Source: Streptomyces sp. BHT-5-2 (lineage in GTDB: Bacteria; Actinomycetota; Actinomycetes; Streptomycetales; Streptomycetaceae). From it: DNA of 64,000 nucleotides. The position numbers were made by a program, and so were the translations under genes. The notes under the pieces were generated by a model. It was given only the letters and a program-made list of their open reading frames with translations. It ran no database searches and was not told the origin of the DNA. Where the stretch lies: the NCBI RefSeq assembly GCF_019774615.1, contig NZ_CP081497.1, positions 2,046,001 through 2,110,000 on the forward strand, written 5' to 3'. Below, in pieces: positions 33,455 to 44,586 of the stretch (positions are counted from its first letter, which is position 1; every line of letters starts with the position of its first letter).

Positions 33455-33789
33455 GAGGGGTTTCCTGTCCCGCTGCGGCGCCGCCCGCCCGGCTCCCCTG
33501 GGGGGCCCGCCCGGTATCCCACCGGCTGCGGCGATCAAGCGACGCCAGGTGCCCGACGACGGGCACCTCGCCAGAATGGCGGGCGATCGGCCGAGGGGAG
33601 AAGAGCGACCCGGTGTGACATTCGCTAACCGGACATCGAGGGCATTGCGCCTCGGGGTGCCCGTCGCCCACTCGGCGCTGTCATGTCCGCGCACCCCGCG
33701 GTCCGTTGTCGGGACGCCGACAACCTGCCTCCCCTGGGCCGCCGTTCAACGGCCACGGCCGCGCCTGCCGCCGTCATGCCCCGATCCGG
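33455..33789. other. Promoter region of the serine hydrolase gene, no gene seen
   Basis: About 330 bases. GC-rich open frames here lack starts with ribosome sites. CATTCGCTAACC around 33620 could hold a promoter for the hydrolase gene, but I cannot place both hexamers. Confidence 0.45.
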
Positions 33790-33813
33790 CCCCGGTGCCA
33801 CACCGCACCGGGG
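33790..33813. terminator. Terminator hairpin after the glucosidase gene
   Basis: Nine-base perfect arms CCCCGGTGC/GCACCGGGG with a six-base loop. It lies 18 bases beyond the end of the GH13 gene. It has no U-tract, as in many Streptomyces terminators. Confidence 0.7.
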
Positions 33814-33831
33814 CTCGAACTCCCGCCCGCC

Positions 33832-35514
<1,683 letters not shown>

Positions 35515-35570
35515 CTGCCGGTTCCACTTCGTACGGCGCAAGTCGGCGCGGCGCCTTGCGAGTTGCTGTT

Positions 35571-35609
35571 ATGCATGCATGTTAGGTAGCCGCGTCTTTT
35601 CGGTGTCAA
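35571..35609 (-). promoter_or_regulatory. Promoter and ATGCATGCAT dyad of the glucosidase gene
   Basis: On the minus strand, TTGACA (35604-35609) and TAACAT (35579-35584) are 19 bases apart. The palindrome ATGCATGCAT at 35571-35580 overlaps the predicted start point and could be an operator for a sugar-responsive repressor. Confidence 0.55.
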
Positions 35610-35959
35610 CTGAATGACGAAAGTCGAACGATACGTGCCCGGATTTGTGGGGAATGGCATCGGGATCCTGCACCGAACGGCCCCTGTTTCTTTCTCGTCT
35701 TCCCCCTGCTCAGAACCTCAACTCCCGTATGTGGCAGGCGAGTACGGGAGTGTGAACGGAGGTTGATGGTAGGGGCTGCGCCGCCTCGGGAGCCCGTCGG
35801 ACGACGCGACGAGCTCCGTTCGCCTCCCGGTTGCCCAGGCCCGGTGTCGGCTGCCAGGACGCGCCGATGTATAGCTGTTGGCCATACAGGGGAGAGGGAC
35901 AGCGGGCACGGAACACGGGCACGGACAACAGGCGACGACGGCACAGGGAGAGGGAAGGC

Positions 35960-36466
35960 GTGCGGTTGCCACTCCTGGCGCTGCTGGTCAGCGGACCCGC
36001 GCACGGCTATGAACTCAAACAGTCCCTGGAGGCACTCCTGGGCGCGGCCTACCCCCGGCCCAACGTCGGCCAGATATACGTCACCCTGGGGCGGCTGGAG
36101 AAGGCCGGCCTCATCGAGGGCGAGGAGGTCGAGCAGCCGGACCGCCCGAACAAGCGGACCTACCGGATCACCGCGGCCGGCCGGGAGACGGTGGCCGTGT
36201 GGTTCGAGGAGGCCACCGTCGAACCCCGCGTCCGCGACGAGTTCTTCATGAAACTGGCGCTCGCCACCCGCGCCGGGACCGCCGGCCGGACCTCCCTCAT
36301 CAACCGGCAGCGCCGGCGCTACCTCAAGAGCCTGCGGGAGCTCTCCCGGATGGCGGCGTCCGAGGACCGTGACAACCGGGTCGCGCAGCTGCTCATAGAG
36401 GGCGCGATGCTGCACCTCCAGGCGGACCTGGAGTGGCTGCAGCGCTGCCAGGAGGAACTGGAATGA
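35960..36466 (+). CDS. PadR family transcriptional regulator
   Basis: 168 residues. LALLVSGPAHGYELKQSLE and YVTLGRLEKAGLIEGEE form the winged helix of PadR proteins, and the C-terminal helices (LKSLRELSRMAA, AMLHLQADLEWLQRCQEEL) form the dimer arm. GTG at 35960 follows GGGAGAGGGAAGG. PadR genes of this type usually precede the ABC transporter they control; here no transporter follows, only a tiny frame and then a peptidase. Confidence 0.9.
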   Translation: MRLPLLALLVSGPAHGYELKQSLEALLGAAYPRPNVGQIYVTLGRLEKAGLIEGEEVEQPDRPNKRTYRITAAGRETVAVWFEEATVEPRVRDEFFMKLALATRAGTAGRTSLINRQRRRYLKSLRELSRMAASEDRDNRVAQLLIEGAMLHLQADLEWLQRCQEELE

Positions 36467-36480
36467 GGAGAAAGGTACTT

Positions 36481-36540
36481 GTGCTGCGGCGCGGCGGAGC
36501 TCGTGGTGCAGGGGCGCCCGCGCGGGCGGGTGTGGCCTGA
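36481..36540 (+). CDS. Possible 19-residue ORF behind a strong ribosome site
   Basis: GTG at 36481 lies five bases after GAGGAGAAAGG (36465-36475), which itself overlaps the PadR stop. The frame is MLRRGGARGAGAPARAGVA and ends at 36540. It may be the remnant of a lost transporter gene that kept its ribosome site, or a leader peptide. The basic, low-complexity sequence gives no function. Confidence 0.3.
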   Translation: MLRRGGARGAGAPARAGVA

Positions 36541-36685
36541 AGCCTATGGCCGTGCGCCATGGATGATCTTCAGTGGTCTGGACCGCCGGAGTTTTCCACA
36601 GTCCTGGCAGGGGCGTTGGGCGCCGCGTAACGTGATCGGTCGAGGGCCGCGCCAAGCCCTCTCACCTGCGAGGGGGCTGATAGCA

Positions 36686-37519
36686 GTGAAGATCCTCATC
36701 TCCGCGGACATGGAGGGTGCCACGGGCGTGACATGGCCCGCCGACGTCCTGCCGGGCACCCCGCAGTGGGAGCGCTGCCGCCATATGTTCACCTCCGACG
36801 TGAACGCGGCCATCGCCGGTTTCTTCGCCGGCGGAGCGGACGAGGTGCTGGTCAACGAGGCCCATTGGACGATGCGCAACCTCCTGCTGGAACAGCTCGA
36901 CGAGCGCGCCGAGATGCTGACCGGGCGCCACAAGGCGCTGAGCATGGTCGAGGGCGTCCAGCACGGCGACGTCGACGGCATCGCCTTCGTCGGCTACCAC
37001 ACCGGAGCCGGCACGGAGGGCGTTCTGGCACACACCTATCTGGCCAACACCCTCACCGGCGTCTGGGTGAACGGCACGCGGGCCAGCGAGGGCCATCTGA
37101 ACTCCCTCGTCGTGGCCGAGTACGGCGTGCCCGTGGTGCTGGTCACGGGCGACGACCGGACGTGCGAGGACGCACAGGGGTACGCCCCGCGGGCGCCCGC
37201 CGTGGCGGTCAAGGACCACGTCTCCCGCTATGCGGCGGTGTGCCGGCCGCCGGCCCGTACGGCGGCCGGGATCCGGGACGCGGCCCGTAGGGGCGCCGCG
37301 CTCGCGGTGCGCCACGAGCCGGTCCGCGGCGGCCCGTTCCGGTTCGAGTTGGAGTTCGACGCCGAGCATCTGGTGGGCGCCGCGACATGCGTGCCCGGCG
37401 TGGAGCGCTGCGGTGAGCGCCGCGTCGCGTATACCAGTCAGGAGATGTACGACGCCATCCGGTGTTTCAAGGCGGTCACCACGGTCGTCTCGTCCGCCGT
37501 GGAGGAACAATATGGCTGA
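36686..37519 (+). CDS. M55 family D-aminopeptidase (DppA-like)
   Basis: 277 residues. ILISADMEGATGVTWPADV at the N-terminus holds the DxE zinc ligands. VNEAHWTMRN and VGYHTGAG hold the histidines, and NGTRASEGHLNSLVVAEYGVPVVLVTGDD is the core of DppA. The family removes D-amino acids from peptides in the cytoplasm. GCGAGGGGG lies before GTG 36686. The stop overlaps the next start by eight bases, so it is co-translated with the M20 peptidase. Confidence 0.9.
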   Translation: MKILISADMEGATGVTWPADVLPGTPQWERCRHMFTSDVNAAIAGFFAGGADEVLVNEAHWTMRNLLLEQLDERAEMLTGRHKALSMVEGVQHGDVDGIAFVGYHTGAGTEGVLAHTYLANTLTGVWVNGTRASEGHLNSLVVAEYGVPVVLVTGDDRTCEDAQGYAPRAPAVAVKDHVSRYAAVCRPPARTAAGIRDAARRGAALAVRHEPVRGGPFRFELEFDAEHLVGAATCVPGVERCGERRVAYTSQEMYDAIRCFKAVTTVVSSAVEEQYG

Positions 37520-38903
37520 GATCGAATGTGCAGAGCACCCGTCCGCCCCGGAGACCGGGGCGGTGGATCAGCAGGCGCTGGACGAGGTGGTGCGGTTCAC
37601 CTCGGACCTGATCCGCATCGACACCGCCAATGCCGGCGACGGCGGCTGCCGGGAGCGACCGGCCGCCGAGTACGTCGCCGAGCGGCTGGCCGACGTGGGC
37701 ATCGAGCCGGTCCTGCTGGAGCGCACCCCGGGGCGCACCAATGTCGTCGCCCGCATCGAGGGCACCGACCCGTCCGCCGACGCCCTGCTGGTGCACGGGC
37801 ATCTGGACGTGGTCCCCGCCGAGTCCGCCGACTGGCAGGTCCACCCCTTCTCGGGGGAGGTCCGCGACGGCGTGGTCTGGGGCCGCGGCGCCGTCGACAT
37901 GAAGAACATGGACGCGATGATGCTCGCCGCCGTCCGGCAGTGGGCCCGCAGCGGGGTGCGCCCCCGGCGCGACATCGTGCTGGCGTTCACCGCCGACGAG
38001 GAGGCGAGCGCCGAGGACGGCTCGGGATTCCTGGCCGACCGGCACGCCGAGCTCTTCGAGGGCTGCACCGAGGGCATCAGCGAGTCGGGTGCCTTCACGT
38101 TCCACGCCGGCGGCGGCATGCGGATCTATCCGATCGCGGCCGGGGAGCGCGGCACCGCCTGGCTGAAGCTGACGGCCCGGGGCCGGGCCGGGCACGGCTC
38201 GAAGGTCAACCGCGACAACGCGGTCAGTCGGCTGGCCGACGCGGTGTCCCGGATCGGCGCGCACGACTGGCCGGTGCGGCTCACCCCCACCGTCCGGGCG
38301 GCGCTGCGCGAGCTCGCCGCGCTGCACGGCATCGACGTCGACCCCGAGCGGCCCGATGTCGACGTCGACGCCCTGCTGGAGAAGCTGGGCCCGTCCGCCA
38401 ATCTGGTCGGGCCCACGGTGCGCAACAGCACCAACCCCACGATGCTGGCGGCCGGTTACAAGGTCAACGTGATCCCCGGGTCCGCCGTCGCCCATGTGGA
38501 CGGCAGGGTCGTCCCCGGCGCCGAGGCGGAGTTCCGGTCGACCCTGGACGAGCTGACGGGGCCTCATGTCGCCTGGGACCACGAGCACCGGGAGGTCGCG
38601 CTGGAGGCCCCCGTCGACTCCCCGTCGTTCGCCGCGATGCGGGCCGCGATCGAGCGCTTCGACCCGGACGGCCACACCGTCCCGTACTGCATGTCCGGGG
38701 GCACGGATGCCAAGCAGTTCTCCCGGCTGGGCATCGTCGGCTACGGCTTCTCCCCGCTGAAGCTGCCCGAGGGGTTCGACTACCAGGCGCTCTTCCACGG
38801 CGTGGACGAGCGGGTGCCGGTGGAGGGCCTGCACTTCGGCGTGCGGGTGCTCGACCACTTCCTGCGGAACGTGCCGGGGCGCGGACGGCGCGCCGCGGGC
38901 TGA
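37512..38903 (+). CDS. M20 family metallopeptidase
   Basis: 463 residues. VHGHLDVVPAESADWQVHPF holds the first zinc ligand and catalytic Asp. GRGAVDMKNM provides the bridging Asp, and FTADEEASAEDG the Glu pair. The final His lies in the segment LFHGVDERVPVEGLHFG. A dimerisation domain (AWLKLTARGRAGHGSKVN) is inserted in the middle. It should be a dinuclear zinc dipeptidase or deacylase. GGAGGAA precedes ATG 37512 inside the dppA-like gene. Together the pair suggests use of D-amino-acid-containing peptides. Confidence 0.9.
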   Translation: MAEIECAEHPSAPETGAVDQQALDEVVRFTSDLIRIDTANAGDGGCRERPAAEYVAERLADVGIEPVLLERTPGRTNVVARIEGTDPSADALLVHGHLDVVPAESADWQVHPFSGEVRDGVVWGRGAVDMKNMDAMMLAAVRQWARSGVRPRRDIVLAFTADEEASAEDGSGFLADRHAELFEGCTEGISESGAFTFHAGGGMRIYPIAAGERGTAWLKLTARGRAGHGSKVNRDNAVSRLADAVSRIGAHDWPVRLTPTVRAALRELAALHGIDVDPERPDVDVDALLEKLGPSANLVGPTVRNSTNPTMLAAGYKVNVIPGSAVAHVDGRVVPGAEAEFRSTLDELTGPHVAWDHEHREVALEAPVDSPSFAAMRAAIERFDPDGHTVPYCMSGGTDAKQFSRLGIVGYGFSPLKLPEGFDYQALFHGVDERVPVEGLHFGVRVLDHFLRNVPGRGRRAAG

Positions 38904-39161
38904 CGGTGGGCGCGCGGCCGACCGGTCGGCCGCAGCACACCGGCCGGCCCGGGCGTCCCGGAAGGACCCGCGCCGGAGGCGTCCGAAGACCCGCTGACCA
39001 CCGCCGTTCCAACGCCTTCTTCGTCCGCGTTTTCCGACGGACGACCGTGAACTGACGTCCTATCACCGGCGCGTGTCAAGAGCGTTGACATGTCCGTTAC
39101 TCGTGTCACAACATGATCCGTTACCGACTGGTTGGTGCGAAGTGTCCTTGTGGAGGTCTGC

Positions 39162-40991
39162 GTGCCCAGCGTGTCCCGAGCCGCATCCCGTCCCGTGATC
39201 CGCATGTCCCTCGCCCTGCTGGCCGGCACCGCCCTGACCGCCCCCCTCGTCCTCAGCGCCTCCGCCGCCGCCACGGACGGCGCCGATCCGTACACGGTCA
39301 CCGCGCTGAAGGCGACAGTACGGGCCGGCTCGTACAACTGCACCGTGGACGCCGACCTCTACCGCCCGCGGGGCGTCGACGCCGCGCACCCGGCGCCCGC
39401 CGTGCTGACCACCAACGGCTTCGGCGGCAGCAAGGCGGACGGCTCGACCGACGCCATCGCCCGGACGTTCGCCGACCGCGGCTATGTCGCGCTCGCCTAC
39501 TCCGGCCTGGGCTTCGGCAAGACCGGCTGTCCCATCTCGCTCGACGACCCCGGGATCGACGGACGGGCGACGAGCCGGCTGATCGACCTGCTCGCCGGGA
39601 CACGCGCCGCCGACGACGGCACCCGGGTCGACTTCGTCGCCGAGGACGGGCCCGGCGACCCCAGCGTCGGCATGATCGGCGGGTCCTACGGCGGGGCGAT
39701 CCAGATGGCCACCGCCTCGGTCGACCACCGCGTCGACGCACTGGTCCCACTGATCACCTGGAACGACCTCTTCTACGCCGTCACCCCGAACAACGCCGAC
39801 CGTTCGCACGGCGCCGGCGGCTCCCTCCCGGGGGCGTACAAGCACGAGTGGACGAACGGGTTCTTCCTCATCGGCGAGGCACAGGGGCTGCTGCACCCCG
39901 GCCTGGACCCGTCGCGGCTCGGTGGCGCCGGTTGTCTGCACTTCGTCGCACCGGCCTGCCGCATAAAGCGCCTGCTGGACTCCCGCAGTTACCCGGCCGA
40001 CGAGACGGGGGCGATGCTCCGGTACGCCCGGAGCGTCTCGCCGGTGTCCTATCTGAAGTCCGTGAAGGCGCCCACCCTGCTCGTCCAGGGCCAGGCCGAC
40101 ACCCTCTTCAACCTCAACGAGGCCGCGGCCACCTACCGCACGCTCGCCGCCCAGGGCACACCGGTCAGGATGATCTGGCAGTCCTGGGGGCACAGCGGCG
40201 GGATGAAGAACCCGGCGCCGGGCGAACTCGACCTGGCCAAGGGAAACTTGGAGAGCAGCTATGTGGGGCGGCGGATCCTCGCCTGGTTCGACCGCTATCT
40301 GCGACACCGCACGTCAGCCGCCACCGGACCGGCCTTCGCCTACTACCGGGACTGGGTCACCAGCGGCCCCGCCTACGCCACCTCGTCCACCTTCCCCGCC
40401 GCCGGCACCCGCCGGCTCTACCTCTCCGGGGACGGCACGCTCGTCGACGAGCGCGCCGGTGTGACCCGCGGCAGCCGTACGTACCGCAATCTGCGGCTGC
40501 CCACCAGCCACTCGGAGAGCTCGCTGGCCGGCCTGGTCGGGCTGCCCGACCCGGAGCCGTACGACATCCGGGGCACCTATCTCGACTGGACCTCGGCGCC
40601 GGTGGCGGGCGGACCGCTGGACGTGGTGGGCGCGCCCACGGTGACCCTGAAGGTCTCCTCACCGCAGGCCGAGCAGGACCAGCACTCCTCGGACGCGGCC
40701 GACAGGCTGGTGCTCTTCGCCAAGCTCTACGACGTCGCGCCGGACGGGGACAAGACACTGGTGCACCGGCTGGTGGCCCCGGCCAGGGTGCCCGATGTGA
40801 CCCGTCCGTTCACCGTGGAACTCCCGGGCATCGTGCACCGCTTCGAGCCGGGGCACCGGCTGCGGCTGGTGATCGCCGCGAGCGACTCCGCCTACGCGGG
40901 AAATCGCGGGGTGAAGCGGGTGACGGTCACCAGCGCGCCCGAGGACACCGGGATCCTCGAACTCCCCGTCACCCAGGGCGCCGTGCCCTAG
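39162..40991 (+). CDS. Secreted S15/CocE-NonD family peptidase-like hydrolase
   Basis: 609 residues. A signal peptide (RMSLALLAGTALTAPLVLSASA) ends near residue 38. The alpha/beta-hydrolase nucleophile is in MIGGSYGGAIQ. The acid is in VQGQADTLFN and the His in WGHSGGMK. The C-terminal third is the jelly-roll domain of X-prolyl dipeptidyl aminopeptidases. It probably cleaves Xaa-Pro dipeptides outside the cell. GGAGG at 39152-39156 selects GTG 39162 over earlier in-frame starts. TTGACA at 39085-39090 is a likely -35 box; the -10 is unclear. Confidence 0.88.
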   Translation: MPSVSRAASRPVIRMSLALLAGTALTAPLVLSASAAATDGADPYTVTALKATVRAGSYNCTVDADLYRPRGVDAAHPAPAVLTTNGFGGSKADGSTDAIARTFADRGYVALAYSGLGFGKTGCPISLDDPGIDGRATSRLIDLLAGTRAADDGTRVDFVAEDGPGDPSVGMIGGSYGGAIQMATASVDHRVDALVPLITWNDLFYAVTPNNADRSHGAGGSLPGAYKHEWTNGFFLIGEAQGLLHPGLDPSRLGGAGCLHFVAPACRIKRLLDSRSYPADETGAMLRYARSVSPVSYLKSVKAPTLLVQGQADTLFNLNEAAATYRTLAAQGTPVRMIWQSWGHSGGMKNPAPGELDLAKGNLESSYVGRRILAWFDRYLRHRTSAATGPAFAYYRDWVTSGPAYATSSTFPAAGTRRLYLSGDGTLVDERAGVTRGSRTYRNLRLPTSHSESSLAGLVGLPDPEPYDIRGTYLDWTSAPVAGGPLDVVGAPTVTLKVSSPQAEQDQHSSDAADRLVLFAKLYDVAPDGDKTLVHRLVAPARVPDVTRPFTVELPGIVHRFEPGHRLRLVIAASDSAYAGNRGVKRVTVTSAPEDTGILELPVTQGAVP

Positions 40992-41104
40992 GCCGTGTGC
41001 GAAACGAGGTCGCGGGGACTGTCGGACGGGGGTGAGTCGGAGGCGCCTCGTGGCGGACGACGGGCTTTGCCGTAAGGCATCGCGACGCGGCGGGCCTGCC
41101 TACG

Positions 41105-42133
41105 TCACGCCCGAGTCGGTGACACGACGAGGCGATCGCCGGACAGTAGCGTGCCTGCTTGCTTGATGTGCCGTAGGACAGGCGAGACTTCCATGCTCTG
41201 CAGGCCGGGCAGAGCCCCGATGCGTTCCGACGTGAATTCGAAGAGTTCGTCGAGGTTCCGGCAGTGGGCGACGGCATGGAGGTTGTAGGGGCCGGAGATG
41301 GCCGCGGCGAAGGCGATCTCCGGTTCTCGTGCCAGCGAGCGTCCCACGCTCTTCACTTTTGACGGATGTACTCGCAGCCACAGGTTGGCCCGCGCGTGAT
41401 AGCCCAGGGCTGCGGGGGCGATCTCGACGTCGATGTGGACGACGCGTTGTTGCAGCAGGACCTGGAGCCGGCGGGATACGCGGCCGGGTGTGGAGTCCGC
41501 CGCCGTGGCGAGGTCGACGAGACTGGCCCGGCCGTCGGCGGCGAGCGCGTCGAGAATCCTCTCGTCCTCGGCGCTGAGGTGTACCGGGTCGTCAGCGACG
41601 ACCGGAGACTCCGTGAACGGGGGGCTGTCGCTCCCGAGCATGGCTTCCTGCTCCGGGGACAGTGCGCCATGGAGTGCGGCCCAGTAGTGGCCGCGGCCTC
41701 CCATGAACTGGCGGAGCATGGCGAAGGCGCTGATGTCGAGCACCGCCGCGGTGCGCGGAAGCCGTTGGCCGAGCAGTTCTTCCCGCTGCGCCGGATCCCG
41801 CGACTGAGTCGCACACGTGACTTCGGAGCCGGCTGCGCCGAGGGCCACCCAGTTGACGTCGTCCCGCTTGGCGAGCGCGCCCGCGATCGCCGCGACGCTG
41901 CCGGGCCGGCAGCGCAGTCGTACCAGCCATCTGCTCTGGCCCAACGCTCCCGGGTTGACCACGCCGGCGACGCGGATGACGCCGTCGGCGTGCAGGCGTC
42001 GATAGCGGCGGTTGACGGTGCCCTCGGTGAGGCCGAGCGCGGCTGCCATCGAGGCGAAGGAGGCTCTCGGGGCGACTTGCAGCGCACGAATGATTCGCAC
42101 ATCGTCGGGCTGGATCGCGAGGGATTGAGACAT
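41105..42133 (-). CDS. Two-module Lrp/AsnC family regulator
   Basis: 342 residues with a duplicated AsnC layout. The first helix-turn-helix is at about 8-55 (DDVRIIRALQVAPRASFASM, EGTVNRRYRRL) and the second near 190-235 (EDERILDALAADGRASLVDL). Each is followed by a ligand-binding half. AGGAGG precedes ATG 42133. It is divergent from an SDR and an amidohydrolase, with 181 bases between, so those are its probable targets. Double AsnC proteins often sense small aromatic or amino acids. Confidence 0.88.
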   Translation of the reverse strand: MSQSLAIQPDDVRIIRALQVAPRASFASMAAALGLTEGTVNRRYRRLHADGVIRVAGVVNPGALGQSRWLVRLRCRPGSVAAIAGALAKRDDVNWVALGAAGSEVTCATQSRDPAQREELLGQRLPRTAAVLDISAFAMLRQFMGGRGHYWAALHGALSPEQEAMLGSDSPPFTESPVVADDPVHLSAEDERILDALAADGRASLVDLATAADSTPGRVSRRLQVLLQQRVVHIDVEIAPAALGYHARANLWLRVHPSKVKSVGRSLAREPEIAFAAAISGPYNLHAVAHCRNLDELFEFTSERIGALPGLQSMEVSPVLRHIKQAGTLLSGDRLVVSPTRA

Positions 42134-42314
42134 GGACACACCTCCTGTAGCCGGAATCCTACAAATTGACCTGCTGGGACCGCAGCTGCGGCAGCCCGGC
42201 CAGCAGACTTGCTCCGTCCCGATGAAGAGCCACAACAGTGCGCACCCCGGTGTCGCCCCGCGGCGGTCCGGGCCGAGGGCGCACGAAGCGTGCTCGCAAT
42301 GCAAAGGAACGGAG

Positions 42315-43040
42315 ATGACGCGTATGTCATTGGATGTCACAGGGCAGCGCACGCCGACCGCCCTCATCGTCGGGGCCTCGCGCGGCCTCGGACACGCGAT
42401 GGCGGCCGAGTTCCTCGGCCGAGGCTGGGATGTCGTCGGCACGGTCCGCGACACCTCTGCGCGAACCCCCCTGCACGATCTCGCCGACCGGGCCGAGGGC
42501 CGCGTCGCCGTCGAGCATCTCGACGTCAACGAGCCCGACCACCTTGCGCCTCTGCACGAGCGGCTTGCGGAGCGTCAGCTCGACCTGCTCTTCGTCAACG
42601 CCGGTACCACGAACAATGAGTGGACACCGATCGGCACGGTGGCGACAGAGGATTTCGTCGAGGTGATGATCACCAACGCGCTCGGCCCCATGCGCGTCAT
42701 CGAGGCGCTCGAAGACCTGGTGTCCCCCACGGGCCTCATCGGAGCGATGTCGTCCGGGCAGGGCAGCATCACGAACAACACGACCGCAGGCCGTGAGGTC
42801 TACCGGGGAAGCAAAGCGGCCCTGAACATGTTCATGCGCAGTTTCGCGGTCCGTCAGGCCGCTACGCAGCGCGGCTTCGCCCTGCTGGCACCGGGCTGGA
42901 TCCGCACCGCGCTCGGGGGGCCGGACGCGCCGTTCACCGTCGAGGAGAGCGTCCCGCTGCTGGTGGACGTTCTGCTGTCCCAACTGGGCACGCCTGGCCT
43001 GGCATATCTGGACCGCTCGGGCCGGACCGTGCCCTGGTGA
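42315..43040 (+). CDS. Short-chain dehydrogenase/reductase
   Basis: 241 residues. GASRGLGHA is the cofactor loop, VNAGTTN the NAG motif, and YRGSKAALN the YxxxK. MSSGQG provides the catalytic Ser. AAAGGAA lies before ATG 42315; a second in-frame ATG at 42324 is possible. The gene after it encodes an amidohydrolase, 129 bases downstream, in the same direction. The substrate is unknown; control by the divergent AsnC regulator is likely. Confidence 0.87.
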   Translation: MTRMSLDVTGQRTPTALIVGASRGLGHAMAAEFLGRGWDVVGTVRDTSARTPLHDLADRAEGRVAVEHLDVNEPDHLAPLHERLAERQLDLLFVNAGTTNNEWTPIGTVATEDFVEVMITNALGPMRVIEALEDLVSPTGLIGAMSSGQGSITNNTTAGREVYRGSKAALNMFMRSFAVRQAATQRGFALLAPGWIRTALGGPDAPFTVEESVPLLVDVLLSQLGTPGLAYLDRSGRTVPW

Positions 43041-43169
43041 GCCCCGCCGAGCACCCCTTGCGGACAGTCCGACGACCGGCAGCCACCGTAAGCGGCCCCA
43101 TCATTCCAAACGCCTCGTCACCCGCGTCTGACGTGGCCGCCATGCAGGAGACCGCAAAGGACGACGACC

Positions 43170-44144
43170 ATGCCTCTCATCGCCATCGAAGAACACTGGA
43201 TCATGCCGGACGTGACCTCCGCGCTCCGAGCCGAGCCACAGCCCGACGAAAGCCTTGCTTTCCATGAGGTGGGCGACAACCGGGAACGCCTGGAGGATCT
43301 GGGGGCCGGCCGCATCGCGGCCATGGACGCTCAGGGAATCGACATGTCCGTCCTGGCCCTGGCACCGCCGGGAGTTCAGCCGCTGCCGCCCGGAAAGGCA
43401 CTGGCTCTGAGCCGCGCCGCGAACGATATGGCCGCAGCTGTCGTCGCCCGGCACCCGACCCGTTTCCGAGCGCTGTCCACTCTGCCCATGTCGTCACCGA
43501 AGGACGTCGCGGGCGAATTGGAAAGAGCTGCGGGCATGGGGCATGCAGGCACCATGGTCCATGGCCGATCGGGGGACCTGTTCCTCGACGACCCGGCCTA
43601 CGACGACTTCTTCTCCGCTGCGGCAGAACTCGGCCAGCCCGTGTTCATCCATCCGCAGTTGCCCTCGACCGCGGTCCGAGACGCCTCATATCGCGGATTC
43701 GATCCCATGACGGACCTCGCCCTCGCCACTTTCGGGTGGGGGTGGCACCTGGACACCGCGACTGCGGCGCTCCGGCTGGTACTGCGAGGAACGTTCGACC
43801 GCCATCCCGACCTTCAAGTCGTACTCGGTCACTGGGGAGAGATGCTGCTCTTCTGGCTCGACCGAGCTGACGGCCTCTCCCGTATCGCCGGATTGGAGCG
43901 ATCCGTATCGGACTACATCCGGTCGAACTTCTACATCACCAGCTCCGGCGTGCTCAATCCGGCACTCCTGCAGCACGCCCTGTCCGTCACCACCGTGGAC
44001 CGGTTGATCTTCTCGACCGACTACCCGTTCCAACGGCCGACCAGGAAGGAAATCGATTCCTTTCTGAGCCACTTCTCGTCGGACGCGGAACGCGAGCGGT
44101 TCTCGTCGGCCAACGCGGCATCCCTGTACGGCATTGCCTTGTAG
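43170..44144 (+). CDS. Amidohydrolase-2/ACMSD-like decarboxylase
   Basis: 324 residues. AIEEHWIMP at residues 5-13 is the Exh metal motif of the ACMSD/gamma-resorcylate decarboxylase subgroup. VFIHPQLP, LGHWGEMLLFWLDR and STDYPFQ supply the remaining His/Asp ligands. Members decarboxylate or hydrolyse aromatic acids with a divalent metal. This fits a small aromatic catabolic module with the SDR and the AsnC regulator. AAAGGAC precedes ATG 43170. Confidence 0.86.
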   Translation: MPLIAIEEHWIMPDVTSALRAEPQPDESLAFHEVGDNRERLEDLGAGRIAAMDAQGIDMSVLALAPPGVQPLPPGKALALSRAANDMAAAVVARHPTRFRALSTLPMSSPKDVAGELERAAGMGHAGTMVHGRSGDLFLDDPAYDDFFSAAAELGQPVFIHPQLPSTAVRDASYRGFDPMTDLALATFGWGWHLDTATAALRLVLRGTFDRHPDLQVVLGHWGEMLLFWLDRADGLSRIAGLERSVSDYIRSNFYITSSGVLNPALLQHALSVTTVDRLIFSTDYPFQRPTRKEIDSFLSHFSSDAERERFSSANAASLYGIAL

Positions 44145-44277
44145 GCAAGTGGCCAAGGTGTGGAACAAGGTCGAGTGCCGGATCGGCCTGTCGAGCAGGC
44201 CCGCGGCGTCGCGGCACGTGACGCCAGGCTCGCCGTCCGCCGCGAGGCGACCGTCCGGCTCGCCGAGGCTGCCGGGT

Positions 44278-44294
44278 GCCGGCCGGGGGCCGGC
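44278..44294. terminator. Hairpin between convergent amidohydrolase and ferredoxin genes
   Basis: Seven-base perfect arms GCCGGCC/GGCCGGC with a GGG loop, followed by GTCTTCC. It sits between the ends of the converging genes at 44144 and 44343. Confidence 0.6.
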
Positions 44295-44342
44295 GTCTTC
44301 CGTGACGTCCGCGGGCGGGGTCCTGCCGGCGTCAGAGGCGCC

Positions 44343-44537
44343 CTAGTCCTCGGTGACCGAGATGGCCTGCACGGGGCAGGCGCGGACGGCCTCGGCCACC
44401 ATCGGGTCGCCGCCGCCGTCCTCACGGCCCGGCAGCAGGGCGCTGAAACCGTCGTCGTCCTGGGTGAAGACCGACGGGGCCGTCAGCGCGCACTGGCCGG
44501 CACCGATACAGAGGTTTGTGTCAATGGTGATCCGCAT
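44343..44537 (-). CDS. 3Fe-4S ferredoxin
   Basis: 64 residues. Cluster ligands are CIGAGQC near residue 10 (C-x5-C) and ACPVQAI at the end. The middle position of the first motif is Ala rather than Cys, which gives a 3Fe-4S cluster, typical of ferredoxins that serve bacterial P450s. It starts 49 bases after the P450 gene ends on the same strand. GAAAGGGG lies ahead of the ATG. Confidence 0.92.
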   Translation of the reverse strand: MRITIDTNLCIGAGQCALTAPSVFTQDDDGFSALLPGREDGGGDPMVAEAVRACPVQAISVTED

Positions 44538-44586
44538 CTCGGGACCCCTTTCGTTGGCGGTGCCGCCTCCGGTGGTGCCGATCGCG

